This document shows, piece by piece, positions 1 through 5,130 of a DNA stretch of 5,130 nucleotides. The position numbers were made by a program, and so were the translations under genes. The DNA lies in contig CAMPHU010000302.1 in assembly GCA_946886065.1 (NCBI GenBank), forward strand, positions 1 through 5,130. Reading direction: 5' to 3'. Source of the stretch: an uncultured Massilia sp. GTDB lineage: Bacteria; Pseudomonadota; Gammaproteobacteria; Burkholderiales; Burkholderiaceae. The first letter of the stretch is position 1. Each line of letters starts with the position of its first letter. The notes below the pieces were generated by a model that saw only the letters and a list, made by a program, of their open reading frames with translations, searched no databases and was not told the DNA's origin.

Positions 1-623
1 ACCGCCCCCTCCTCCGCCCCTCCCAGCGACACGGCCAGCAGCGGATAGTCGAGCAGGTCCCGCTTGCCGGCTGCCCGTCCTTGCAGCGGATGGCCGGCGC
101 GCATCGCCAGACTGTCGGCTTGGGTCCACAAGGGCAGCGAGCGAAAACGCGCCGGGATCTCGGCGAATACCCCGATGGCGATATCGATCCTGCCCAGGTC
201 GATCTGTCCCGCCAGGTCAATCCGGGTCGACGGACGGATCACCAGCCCGGCCAGGGGCGCCTGCGCGTGCAGGTCCGCGCTCAGGCTGTCCAACAACAGC
301 ACGGTGACGGCGTCATTGGCGGCCAGCACGAACTCACGCCCGGTCGTGGCAGGCGAGAACGGCTCGCCGCCCAGCGCGCCGCCGATCTGCCGGAGCGCAT
401 GGCGCAAGGGACCGGCCATGGCCATGGCGCGCGGCGTCGGCTGCATGCCGGAGGCGGTGCGCACGAACAGGTCGTCGTCGACCGACTGGCGCAGCCTGGC
501 CAGTGCATGGCTGATCGCGGACTGGCTGAGATGCAGACGCTTTCCCGCCCGCACCAGGTTGCGCTCCTCGAACACCACGTCGAAGACGCGCAGGAGGTTC
601 AGGTCGATTCGATCGATGTTCAT
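1..623 (-). CDS. LysR-family transcriptional regulator, partial (C-terminus beyond left edge)
   Basis: A DNA-binding regulator that would sense a small effector and control nearby promoters. The reading frame starts at ATG (623-621) and gives MNIDRIDLNLLRVF, then stays open to the window edge for 207 codons. A full LysR protein is about 300 residues, so roughly the last third is missing. Residues 4-63 form the winged helix-turn-helix; the recognition segment reads LSQSAISHALARLR (32-45), followed by DLFVRTASGMQPTPRA (51-66). That GM-PT signature is typical of the NodD/NahR/LinR branch, many of whose members respond to aromatic compounds. The effector-binding domain starts near residue 97 (REFVLAANDAV) and includes DLGRIDIAIG (142-151) and a RAGHPL segment (175-180). 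A GGAG (complement of 633-636) lies 9 nt upstream of the ATG. The gene follows the FUSC transporter by 50 bp on the same strand, so co-transcription is likely. Family assignment is firm; the effector is inferred only from subfamily and neighbour. Confidence 0.93.
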   Translation of the reverse strand, partial: MNIDRIDLNLLRVFDVVFEERNLVRAGKRLHLSQSAISHALARLRQSVDDDLFVRTASGMQPTPRAMAMAGPLRHALRQIGGALGGEPFSPATTGREFVLAANDAVTVLLLDSLSADLHAQAPLAGLVIRPSTRIDLAGQIDLGRIDIAIGVFAEIPARFRSLPLWTQADSLAMRAGHPLQGRAAGKRDLLDYPLLAVSLGGAEEGA

Positions 624-652
624 CGCGGCACACTCCACAACCAGGAAAGGAA

Positions 653-658
653 ATTGTA
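653..658 (-). promoter_or_regulatory. Possible -10 box upstream of the LysR gene
   Basis: The minus strand reads TACAAT here, one mismatch from the sigma-70 -10 consensus, in the 50-bp gap between the transporter stop and the regulator start. No convincing -35 hexamer lies 16-18 bp upstream; that position reads ATGGGT or similar. It may be a weak internal promoter giving basal regulator expression independent of the transporter promoter, or chance. Confidence 0.25.
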
Positions 659-673
659 GCGCGGCGCGCGGCC

Positions 674-1693
674 TCACCCATGACAGGACTGGCACGGCCG
701 CGCCTCGCGCAGGCGCTGCAGGGCCGCGCTGACCGCCATCAGCACGACGATGGACAGGACGATGCCGGCAGCGTCGTCGAGCCGCGTCGGCCGGTGCGCC
801 TGCGCCAGGCCGCCGGGAAAGGCCAGCATGCACACGGTGATGCTGTAGCCGAGTCCGAAGCCCAGCCGCGCGGGTCGCGCAGTGAGCCAGGCGCCGAGCG
901 CAAGCGCCGGTGCCAGCGCCAGGTAAGCGCCGGGTCCCTCCGCAAGGGCCGGGAGCAGGCATTGGAACGCCAGCCCGACCGCCACCGCCAGCAAGGTCCC
1001 GCCCGACATCTGCGCGGCCGCCCGCAGCGGATGCGGTGCCAGGGCCACCAAGGCGCAGTTCACGGTCGCGTTCAGCGTGGCCATGGCGCCGCCCGGCCAG
1101 GACGTGCCGATCCACAGCGGCGCCGTCGCCAGCATCGCGCTTGCCGGGTACAAGGCGGCCAGCACGGCCGCGCGCATGGGCGGCTGCGCCGTGGCGGCGG
1201 CGGGCGCCGCGCCGCCGGCCGGTCCATGGCGCCCGAATACTGCCCTGTCGAATAGCGCCACGCAGGCGGCGCACAGGATGCCAAGGCCCACCTCGACGAG
1301 CCGCATGAGCGCTTCCGTGTCCATGTGCTCCGGTTCGAACAGCGCCGGGATACCGACCAGCACGGCGGTATAACCGGTGAGTACGATGGCATAGGCGCGG
1401 AACTGCGAGCTGAACGTCGCCACCGATGTACACAGGCTGACCCAGGCGCCGATGGCCGACAGGAAGCGTGCCGGCGTTTGCGAAAACAGCGTGGCCAGCG
1501 CCACGGTTGCCAGGCCGCCGGCGACGGTGCCCAGCAGGCGATAGAGACTCTTGGTCAGCACCAGCCGGGGCTGCGGCTGCATGACGATGAAAACGCAGGC
1601 CATGGCGATCTGCGGCATGGAGAGGCCGATCCGCATGGCGAGCATCATCGCCAGCAGCACGGCCACGAGGGTGGTCAGGACATGGCGTCGCAT
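674..1693 (-). CDS. Compact FUSC-family (fusaric acid resistance / aromatic acid exporter-like) membrane protein
   Basis: A predicted inner-membrane efflux protein related to FusC and AaeB, which export aromatic carboxylic acids. The start chosen is ATG at 1693, giving MRRHVLTTLVAVLL (339 aa), because GGAG lies 6 nt upstream. An in-frame ATG at 1774 would add 27 basic residues but has no clear ribosome site. Hydrophobic segments fall near residues 4-22, 26-39, 54-70, 78-94, 99-118 and 129-149, then after a Gly/Ala/Pro linker (about 153-173) near 174-195, 198-219, 232-247, 254-270, 276-294 and 307-326. FUSC hallmarks in the first half are MQPQPRLVLTKSLYRLLGT (38-56), FRAYAIVLTGYTA (98-110) and EVGLGI (134-139). 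The second half carries LWIGTSWPGGA (193-203) and a later GGTLLA segment (231-236). Full-length members are about 650-750 aa with a large soluble domain after each membrane half; both are absent here. The protein ends in RPCQSCHG. No membrane-fusion or AaeX-like partner gene is adjacent. The family is clear; the substrate is inferred. Confidence 0.88.
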   Translation of the reverse strand: MRRHVLTTLVAVLLAMMLAMRIGLSMPQIAMACVFIVMQPQPRLVLTKSLYRLLGTVAGGLATVALATLFSQTPARFLSAIGAWVSLCTSVATFSSQFRAYAIVLTGYTAVLVGIPALFEPEHMDTEALMRLVEVGLGILCAACVALFDRAVFGRHGPAGGAAPAAATAQPPMRAAVLAALYPASAMLATAPLWIGTSWPGGAMATLNATVNCALVALAPHPLRAAAQMSGGTLLAVAVGLAFQCLLPALAEGPGAYLALAPALALGAWLTARPARLGFGLGYSITVCMLAFPGGLAQAHRPTRLDDAAGIVLSIVVLMAVSAALQRLREARPCQSCHG

Positions 1694-1756
1694 GCACGGC
1701 TCCGAACTTGAGGGTGCGCGCAGGATGCCATCGCGCGCGCGCCGGCGGAAGCGACC

Positions 1757-1787
1757 ATTCTTCAGCATCGCCATGCACGCTGTTCAA
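1757..1787 (-). promoter_or_regulatory. Candidate promoter of the FUSC-LysR unit
   Basis: On the minus strand, TTGAAC (complement of 1782-1787) is followed after 19 bp by AAGAAT (complement of 1757-1762). Both hexamers are partial matches to sigma-70 sites and the spacer is long, as is common at activator-dependent promoters. Transcription would begin near 1750, leaving a leader of roughly 57 nt before the ATG at 1693. This placement is compatible with the 1693 start but not with the 1774 start. It is a pattern match only. Confidence 0.3.
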
Positions 1788-1820
1788 TATGGTCTGGCAG
1801 CTGCATGCAAGGCGTGCATG
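1772..1820. repeat. 9-bp perfect inverted repeat, CATGCACGC ... GCGTGCATG
   Basis: The left arm is at 1772-1780 and the right arm at 1812-1820, separated by 31 bp. The right arm overlaps the LysR-box-like dyad, and the left arm lies between the candidate -35 and -10 hexamers of the FUSC promoter. An 8-bp palindrome TGCATGCA (1802-1809) lies between the arms, so TGCATG or its complement recurs several times. With arms centred about 40 bp apart on the DNA, this looks more like paired protein-binding half-sites, as in the recognition and activation sites of LysR regulators, than an RNA hairpin. It is intergenic only if the transporter starts at 1693. Confidence 0.5.
1805..1819. promoter_or_regulatory. 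LysR-box-like operator, ATGC-N7-GCAT (T-N11-A)
   Basis: The sequence ATGCAAGGCGTGCAT is a 15-bp interrupted dyad matching the general LysR-type site architecture (T-N11-A within a dyad, as in ATAC-N7-GTAT). The arms extend by one pair on each side (CATGCA-N5-TGCATG, 1804-1820). Its centre at 1812 is about 62 bp upstream of the transcription start predicted near 1750, close to the usual position of a LysR recognition site. It lies between the transporter and the divergent methyltransferase gene, so it could influence both. The likely binder is the LysR protein encoded just downstream of the transporter. Confidence 0.45.
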
Positions 1821-1902
1821 TGGATCCTGCAAAGCTTTCACTGCCGCGCGGCGAGGCGGCGTGCGATGATCCGGCCTTGTTCAAGCACGAGAGATCGACA
1901 CC

Positions 1903-2502
1903 TTGCCATCCTGGTCCCTGTTTCCCCTCTTGCACGCCTTTGTTTTCTTCCTGACGGCGGTGCTCGCGCGCCTGCTCATGGTCCGCTTGCGGACCGGCGC
2001 CACCCCCCTCGCTTTGGGCGACCCCGAGTCAGCCCGCGGATTCACCGCGCTCTGCTTCTACGTCTGGCTTCCGCTCGCGGACGCCGTCTTCGTCCTGTCG
2101 TATGCCATCGGCGGCGAAGCGGGGCCGGCGCTATGGAGCGACCGCCTGCTGGTGGAAGCGGGTCGCTGGACGGGTGTGGGGCTGCTGGCCGCGGCCCTGG
2201 GCTGGGTGACGCTCGCACAAGCGGCGATGGGTAAGGACTGGAAAATGGGCATCGCCGACGGCGGAACGGGGCGCCTGCATACGGAAGGCCCGTTCGCATG
2301 GTCGCGCCACCCCGTGTACGCGGGGATACGGCTGACCATGCTCGGCCAGTTGCTGGTGATCGGCAGCTGGCCCATGCTGGGTTTGTGGACGGTGTCGGAA
2401 CTGCTGGTCCGCTTGCAGGCGCGCTTCGAGGAGGAAGCCATGGCGGAGCGTCACGGCGCACGCTACCGGGAATACTGCGCGAGGGTGCGGCGCTGGCTGT
2501 AA
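1903..2502 (+). CDS. Isoprenylcysteine carboxyl methyltransferase (ICMT)-like integral membrane protein
   Basis: A predicted membrane-embedded, S-adenosylmethionine-dependent methyltransferase of the ICMT/PEMT-like superfamily, 199 aa. The initiator is TTG at 1903: the frame has a stop at 1867-1869 and no ATG or GTG between, and a weak purine-rich GAGAGA sits about 8 nt upstream. Hydrophobic segments lie near residues 5-27, 46-69, 88-108 and 139-165. The conserved C-terminal catalytic region is clear: GPFAWSRHPVYAG (129-141, with Arg135, His136, Pro137 and Tyr139), then RFEEEAMAERHGARYREY (174-191), ending in VRRWL. The double-Glu plus G-x-x-Y-x-x-Y pattern is the family's cofactor-binding tail. 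Bacteria generally lack prenylated CAAX proteins, so the acceptor is unknown; bacterial relatives are annotated only generically. It is transcribed away from the FUSC-LysR pair and shares the 1694-1902 control region with it. Confidence 0.88.
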   Translation: MPSWSLFPLLHAFVFFLTAVLARLLMVRLRTGATPLALGDPESARGFTALCFYVWLPLADAVFVLSYAIGGEAGPALWSDRLLVEAGRWTGVGLLAAALGWVTLAQAAMGKDWKMGIADGGTGRLHTEGPFAWSRHPVYAGIRLTMLGQLLVIGSWPMLGLWTVSELLVRLQARFEEEAMAERHGARYREYCARVRRWL

Positions 2503-2520
2503 CCCGGCCGCCCGTCTTTC

Positions 2521-2889
2521 TTAGGCCCCCACCACCGCGGCGATGGCGGCGCCGGCGATGGCGGCGCCCAGCATGAGTAGCAGATATGCCACGAAACGCG
2601 ATAGTGAACGCAATTTCCTTCCTTTCGGCCGGCTACGCACCAGGTAATAGGGCATCGCAAACGGCATTGCCGTGACAATCGCCGAACTCATCCAGCGCGA
2701 GCGGCGGTACCGCCGCTCTTCGCTGTCGAGCCTGTACCAATAGAAACCCAGGAAGTTGGACAACAAGGCCAATCCCAGCGACAGCAGGATCCAGGGCGAT
2801 GCTGCGGCATCGCTCGCCGCCCCCGGATCGATCATTGCATCCAGCAGGGTGACGATCAGCAGCCCGTGAAGAACTCGTTTTGGATTCAT
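2521..2889 (-). CDS. Small multi-pass membrane protein of unknown function
   Basis: I do not recognise a named family. The 122-residue product starts MNPKRVLHGLL and has four hydrophobic stretches: about 5-20, 32-52, 66-84 and 99-121. Two strongly basic linkers flank the third one: RLDSEERRYRRSR (53-65) and RSRPKGRKLRSLSR (85-98). A Pro/Tyr-rich MPYYLVRSR motif (79-87) resembles one I associate with small uncharacterised proteobacterial membrane proteins, but I cannot name it. The last segment contains a duplicated GAAIA peptide. The start is uncertain because no Shine-Dalgarno sequence precedes the ATG; an in-frame ATG exists farther upstream, but using it would overlap the peroxidase promoter region. 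The gene is convergent with the methyltransferase (18 bp between stops) and divergent from the peroxidase (93 bp between starts). The frame stays open upstream across the peroxidase gene, but that part is an antisense shadow. Confidence 0.7.
   Translation of the reverse strand: MNPKRVLHGLLIVTLLDAMIDPGAASDAAASPWILLSLGLALLSNFLGFYWYRLDSEERRYRRSRWMSSAIVTAMPFAMPYYLVRSRPKGRKLRSLSRFVAYLLLMLGAAIAGAAIAAVVGA
2539..2568. repeat. Perfect tandem duplication, 15 bp x 2
   Basis: The unit GGCGATGGCGGCGCC occurs twice back to back (2539-2553 and 2554-2568). It lies inside the 3' end of the small membrane protein gene and encodes GAAIA-GAAIA (residues 108-117) in its last hydrophobic segment. The unit is a multiple of three, so gain or loss of a copy keeps the frame. 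Confidence 0.9.
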
Positions 2890-2945
2890 GGAGAGCGTGA
2901 AAAAGGCTTGACGCGGGAACGCAGGCACGCGGCGGCGCATTCGCC

Positions 2946-2951
2946 TAGAAT
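2946..2951 (+). promoter_or_regulatory. Probable -10 box of the peroxidase gene
   Basis: TAGAAT is one mismatch from consensus and lies 31 bp before the ATG at 2983, giving a predicted transcription start near 2958 and a leader of about 25 nt. No good -35 hexamer is seen 16-18 bp upstream. A TTGACG at 2908-2913 is too far away (32 bp) to pair with it. Position relative to the gene is the main support. Confidence 0.45.
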
Positions 2952-2982
2952 CATGCCTTTGATGCAAGACAGGAGAAAAAAG

Positions 2983-3465
2983 ATGAGTGTATATGATTTC
3001 CAGGCGGCGTCGCTCGACGGCAAACAGATCGACCTCGGCGACTACCGCGGCAAGGTCCTGCTCATCGTGAACACCGCCAGCGAATGCGGTTTCACGCCGC
3101 AGTACAAGGGCCTTGAAGCGCTGCACCGCCGCTACGCCGCCCAGGGCCTGGCCGTGCTGGGCTTCCCCTGCAACCAGTTCGGCAAGCAGGAGCCGGGCAC
3201 CGAAGCCGAGATCGGCGCCTTCTGCGAGAAGCACTACGGCGTCAGTTTCCCCATGTTCGCCAAGGTCGAGGTCAACGGCGACGACGCCCATCCGCTGTTC
3301 AAGCACCTGAAAGGCGAAGCCCCCGGCGTGCTGGGCACCGAGGGCATCAAGTGGAACTTCACCAAGTTCCTGGTCAACAAGGACGGGACGGTCTTCAAGC
3401 GCTACGCGCCGCAGACCAAGCCCGAAGAAATCAGCAGCGACATCGAGAAGCTGCTGGCCCAATAA
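2983..3465 (+). CDS. gpx: Glutathione peroxidase family thiol peroxidase, probably thioredoxin-dependent
   Basis: A 160-residue cytoplasmic peroxidase that reduces hydrogen peroxide and organic hydroperoxides. The ATG at 2983 has AGGAG (2971-2975) 7 nt upstream; an in-frame ATG farther upstream (2866) lies inside the divergent gene and lacks support. The family signatures are in order: NTASECGFTPQY (30-41) with peroxidatic Cys35 in place of selenocysteine, FPCNQFGKQEPG (61-72) with catalytic Gln69, and KWNFTKFLV (123-131) with Trp124 and Asn125, completing the Cys-Gln-Trp-Asn tetrad. Cys81 in AFCEKHYGVSFP aligns with the resolving cysteine of plant and insect-type enzymes, which form a Cys-Cys disulfide reduced by thioredoxin. 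The thioredoxin preference is therefore inferred. Length matches monomeric bacterial members and there is no signal peptide. The stop is only 3 bp from the stop of the convergent GH97 gene. Confidence 0.96.
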   Translation: MSVYDFQAASLDGKQIDLGDYRGKVLLIVNTASECGFTPQYKGLEALHRRYAAQGLAVLGFPCNQFGKQEPGTEAEIGAFCEKHYGVSFPMFAKVEVNGDDAHPLFKHLKGEAPGVLGTEGIKWNFTKFLVNKDGTVFKRYAPQTKPEEISSDIEKLLAQ

Positions 3466-3468
3466 GCC

Positions 3469-5130
3469 TTACTGCTGCGGCGAGAAGCGGATCGCCTGGC
3501 CGCCGCCCGGCGCCAGCTTCAGCTGCAGCGTATCGCCCGCGCCAACAAGCTTCGTTTCCGTCACCAGGTCGAAACGGCGCTCGCTGCGGTAGTCGGCCGC
3601 GTCGCCGTCGCGGTAGATCTCGGCCACGTAGCGCTTGCCGGCATCCAGGAAGCCCAGCGGCAGCGCCAGGGTGCGCGCCTCGCCGTCGGTGACCGCGCCC
3701 ACGTACCACTCCTGTGAGCCCCTGGCCTTGCGTGCGATGGTCGCGTATTCCCCTACCTCGCCGTTGATGACGCGCGTGTCGGACCAATCGGTCGGCACAT
3801 CGCGGATGAACTTGAAGGCCGCCGGGTACTTCTCGTAGTTCTCCGGCAGGTCGGCCGCCATCACCAGCGGCGAGTAGATCACCACGAAGTTTGCCAGCTG
3901 CTTGGCCTGGGTCGAGTTGAACACCTTGCCGTCCGCCCCCACCAGGCTCAGGACGCCCGGCGTGTAATCCATCGGACCGCTCAGCATGCGCGTGAACACC
4001 AGCTTGGCCTCGTGGTCGACCGCGTTGGGCGGATTGCCCCAGGCGTTGTACTCCACGCCGCGCGCGCCTTCGCGGGTCAGCCAGTTCGGATAGGTGCGGC
4101 GCAGGCCGGTGTCCTTGACCGGCTCGTGGGTGTCGATGGCGATGCGGTATTTCGCCGCCTCGGTGACCGCCTTCACGAAGTGGCGCACGCCGTCCTGCGA
4201 ATCGTAGTGGCCGAAACGCGGCTTGCCGTCGCGGCCTGGAAGCAAGGCGCTGCCGGCTTCGTGCACATAGCCGGACTTGATGCTGTCGACGCCGTGCCTG
4301 GCGTACAGCTTGTAGGCCGCGTCCATCTGCCTTTCGTAGGCCGGCACGTTGGCGCCGGTCTCGTGGTGGCCGATCAGGCGCACGCCTTTCGATTTCGCAT
4401 ACGCCGCCAGGCCCGGCAGGTCGAAATCGGGATAGGACCTGGTGAAGCTGAAGTCCGCGCCGCCATGGCCCCAGTCGCTTTCCCAACCCTGGTTCCAGCC
4501 CTCGACCAGTACACCGCGGAAGCCGTTCTTCGCGGCGAAATCGATGTAGCGCTTCGTGTTGGCGGTGTTGGCCGCATGCCTGGGCCCGGCGTTCCAGCTG
4601 CCTTTATTCAGGTGCATCTCCCACCACACGCCCACGAACTTCGAGGGCTTGACCCAGGAAACGTCGCCCAGCTTGTTCGGCTCGTTCAGGTTGAGGATCA
4701 GGTCCGACATGGCCAGCCCCGCCGCGTTGTCGGCGATCTGCATGGTGCGCCACGGCGTCGTGAAGGCGCCGTGCTTCACCACTGCCGGTCCATACGAAGA
4801 CGGCGCCAGCATGGCGCGCAGCTTCTGGCCCTCGACCTTGCGCAGCCACATGGACGCGTAGTCGACCAGGGCCGCTTCGTGGAAGGCGATGTGGGTGCCG
4901 TCATCGAGGCGTACGGTCAGCGGTGTATTGGCGATGCCGATTTCCTTGAGCGGCGCCTTGCGCACCACTTCTTCGAGTCCCGGCAGCTCACCGGCCGGAA
5001 TCCACCAGGCGGTAGCCGCCTGGCTCACGCTGAACTCGGTCAGCTCGTCGAGGATCTCGACCTCGCGCAGCTGCGGCTGGGCCGGGAATTCGTAGCGGAA
5101 GCCGACGCCGTCGTCGTAGATGCGGAACAC
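3469..5130 (-). CDS. GH97 family glycoside hydrolase (probable inverting alpha-glucosidase), partial at N-terminus
   Basis: A carbohydrate-active enzyme related to SusB, expected to release glucose from alpha-glucans, usually in the periplasm. The frame is open at the right edge, so 553 C-terminal residues are seen and the signal peptide plus part of the N-terminal beta-sandwich are missing; SusB is about 738 aa. The visible order is the rest of the N-terminal domain (FRIYDDGVGFRYEFP, 2-16), the barrel beginning near FVGVWWEMHL (165-174), and a C-terminal beta domain (about 450-553). Catalytic-type glutamates are recognisable: HHETG (Glu257), DTHEPVKDTG (Glu336), TREGARGVEY (Glu354 and Glu360). 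The 336-354-360 spacing (18 and 6) matches what I recall for SusB Glu508, Glu526 and Glu532, the base, calcium-ligand and acid positions. IKSGYV (284-289) has Gly where the retaining alpha-galactosidase branch carries a nucleophilic Asp. Both points favour the inverting glucosidase subtype. It is convergent with the peroxidase; any operon partners lie upstream, outside the window. Confidence 0.93.
   Translation of the reverse strand: MFRIYDDGVGFRYEFPAQPQLREVEILDELTEFSVSQAATAWWIPAGELPGLEEVVRKAPLKEIGIANTPLTVRLDDGTHIAFHEAALVDYASMWLRKVEGQKLRAMLAPSSYGPAVVKHGAFTTPWRTMQIADNAAGLAMSDLILNLNEPNKLGDVSWVKPSKFVGVWWEMHLNKGSWNAGPRHAANTANTKRYIDFAAKNGFRGVLVEGWNQGWESDWGHGGADFSFTRSYPDFDLPGLAAYAKSKGVRLIGHHETGANVPAYERQMDAAYKLYARHGVDSIKSGYVHEAGSALLPGRDGKPRFGHYDSQDGVRHFVKAVTEAAKYRIAIDTHEPVKDTGLRRTYPNWLTREGARGVEYNAWGNPPNAVDHEAKLVFTRMLSGPMDYTPGVLSLVGADGKVFNSTQAKQLANFVVIYSPLVMAADLPENYEKYPAAFKFIRDVPTDWSDTRVINGEVGEYATIARKARGSQEWYVGAVTDGEARTLALPLGFLDAGKRYVAEIYRDGDAADYRSERRFDLVTETKLVGAGDTLQLKLAPGGGQAIRFSPQQ

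Noticed and set aside
414..427. GGCCATGGCCATGG repeat in the LysR gene.
   Set aside because: It is explained by the coding of Ala-Met-Ala-Met in the protein; no independent role is apparent.
64..732. Plus-strand open frames opposite the LysR gene.
   Set aside because: They are Arg/Ala/Ser-rich without family motifs, and the opposite strand carries an unmistakable LysR N-terminus.
1732..1742. Alternating CG run in the FUSC leader, considered as a phase-variable repeat.
   Set aside because: It has only about five dinucleotide units in GC-rich DNA, too short to be notable.
1694..1774. 27-residue N-terminal extension of the FUSC protein from ATG at 1774.
   Set aside because: There is no ribosome site at 1774 and a good GGAG before 1693. 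The extension would also place the start codon inside the inverted repeat and upstream of the predicted transcription start. It is not excluded.
2503..2520. Gap between the convergent methyltransferase and small membrane genes, checked for a terminator.
   Set aside because: It is only 18 bp, with no stable inverted repeat followed by a T-run.
2908..2951. TTGACG (2908) and TAGAAT (2946) as a paired -35/-10 promoter.
   Set aside because: The 32-bp spacing is far too long for sigma-70; only the -10 element is retained as a candidate.
2890..3462. The minus-strand frame of the small membrane gene stays open antisense across the whole peroxidase gene, as if encoding a 313-residue protein.
   Set aside because: The upstream part lies exactly opposite a strongly conserved gene and resembles no family I know. 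Antisense frames are often open in GC-rich DNA. Only the last 122 residues look like a real protein.
3431..4486. Long minus-strand open frame of about 350 codons inside the GH97 gene.
   Set aside because: It is Arg/Gly/Pro-rich, in another frame of a clearly recognisable GH97 gene, and typical of GC-rich shadow frames.

Overview
This is a GC-rich, densely packed chromosomal window. Gene content and protein style suggest a betaproteobacterium, probably Oxalobacteraceae (Massilia/Duganella type). That placement is an inference from recognisable families and base composition, not a search. I see no mobile element, CRISPR array, tRNA or rRNA.

Layout from left to right: (1) the N-terminal two thirds of a LysR-type regulator on the minus strand, cut by the left edge (1-623); (2) a compact FUSC-family membrane transporter on the minus strand (674-1693, possibly from 1774), 50 bp upstream of the regulator and probably co-transcribed with it; (3) a divergent intergenic region (1694-1902) with a LysR-box-like dyad and a larger inverted repeat; (4) a small isoprenylcysteine-methyltransferase-like membrane enzyme on the plus strand (1903-2502, TTG start); (5) an unrecognised 122-residue membrane protein on the minus strand (2521-2889), convergent with the methyltransferase; (6) a glutathione-peroxidase-family gene on the plus strand (2983-3465), divergent from the small membrane gene; (7) the C-terminal 553 residues of a GH97 glycoside hydrolase on the minus strand (3469-5130), convergent with the peroxidase and cut by the right edge.

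The best-supported functional unit is the left block. A NahR/NodD-like LysR regulator lies directly downstream of an aromatic-acid-exporter-like FUSC protein. An ATGC-N7-GCAT dyad sits about 60 bp upstream of a plausible promoter for the pair, which suggests an inducible, autoregulated efflux unit. The transporter is unusual: both membrane halves of the FUSC fold appear present, but the soluble domains of the full-length family do not. The remaining genes look independent: a thiol peroxidase of the probable thioredoxin-dependent type, an orphan methyltransferase, a small membrane protein of unknown role, and an inverting-type GH97 alpha-glucosidase whose partners would lie beyond the right edge.

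I found no clear evidence of a wholly new multi-gene system. The items most worth a second look are the minimal FUSC transporter and its apparent LysR operator.
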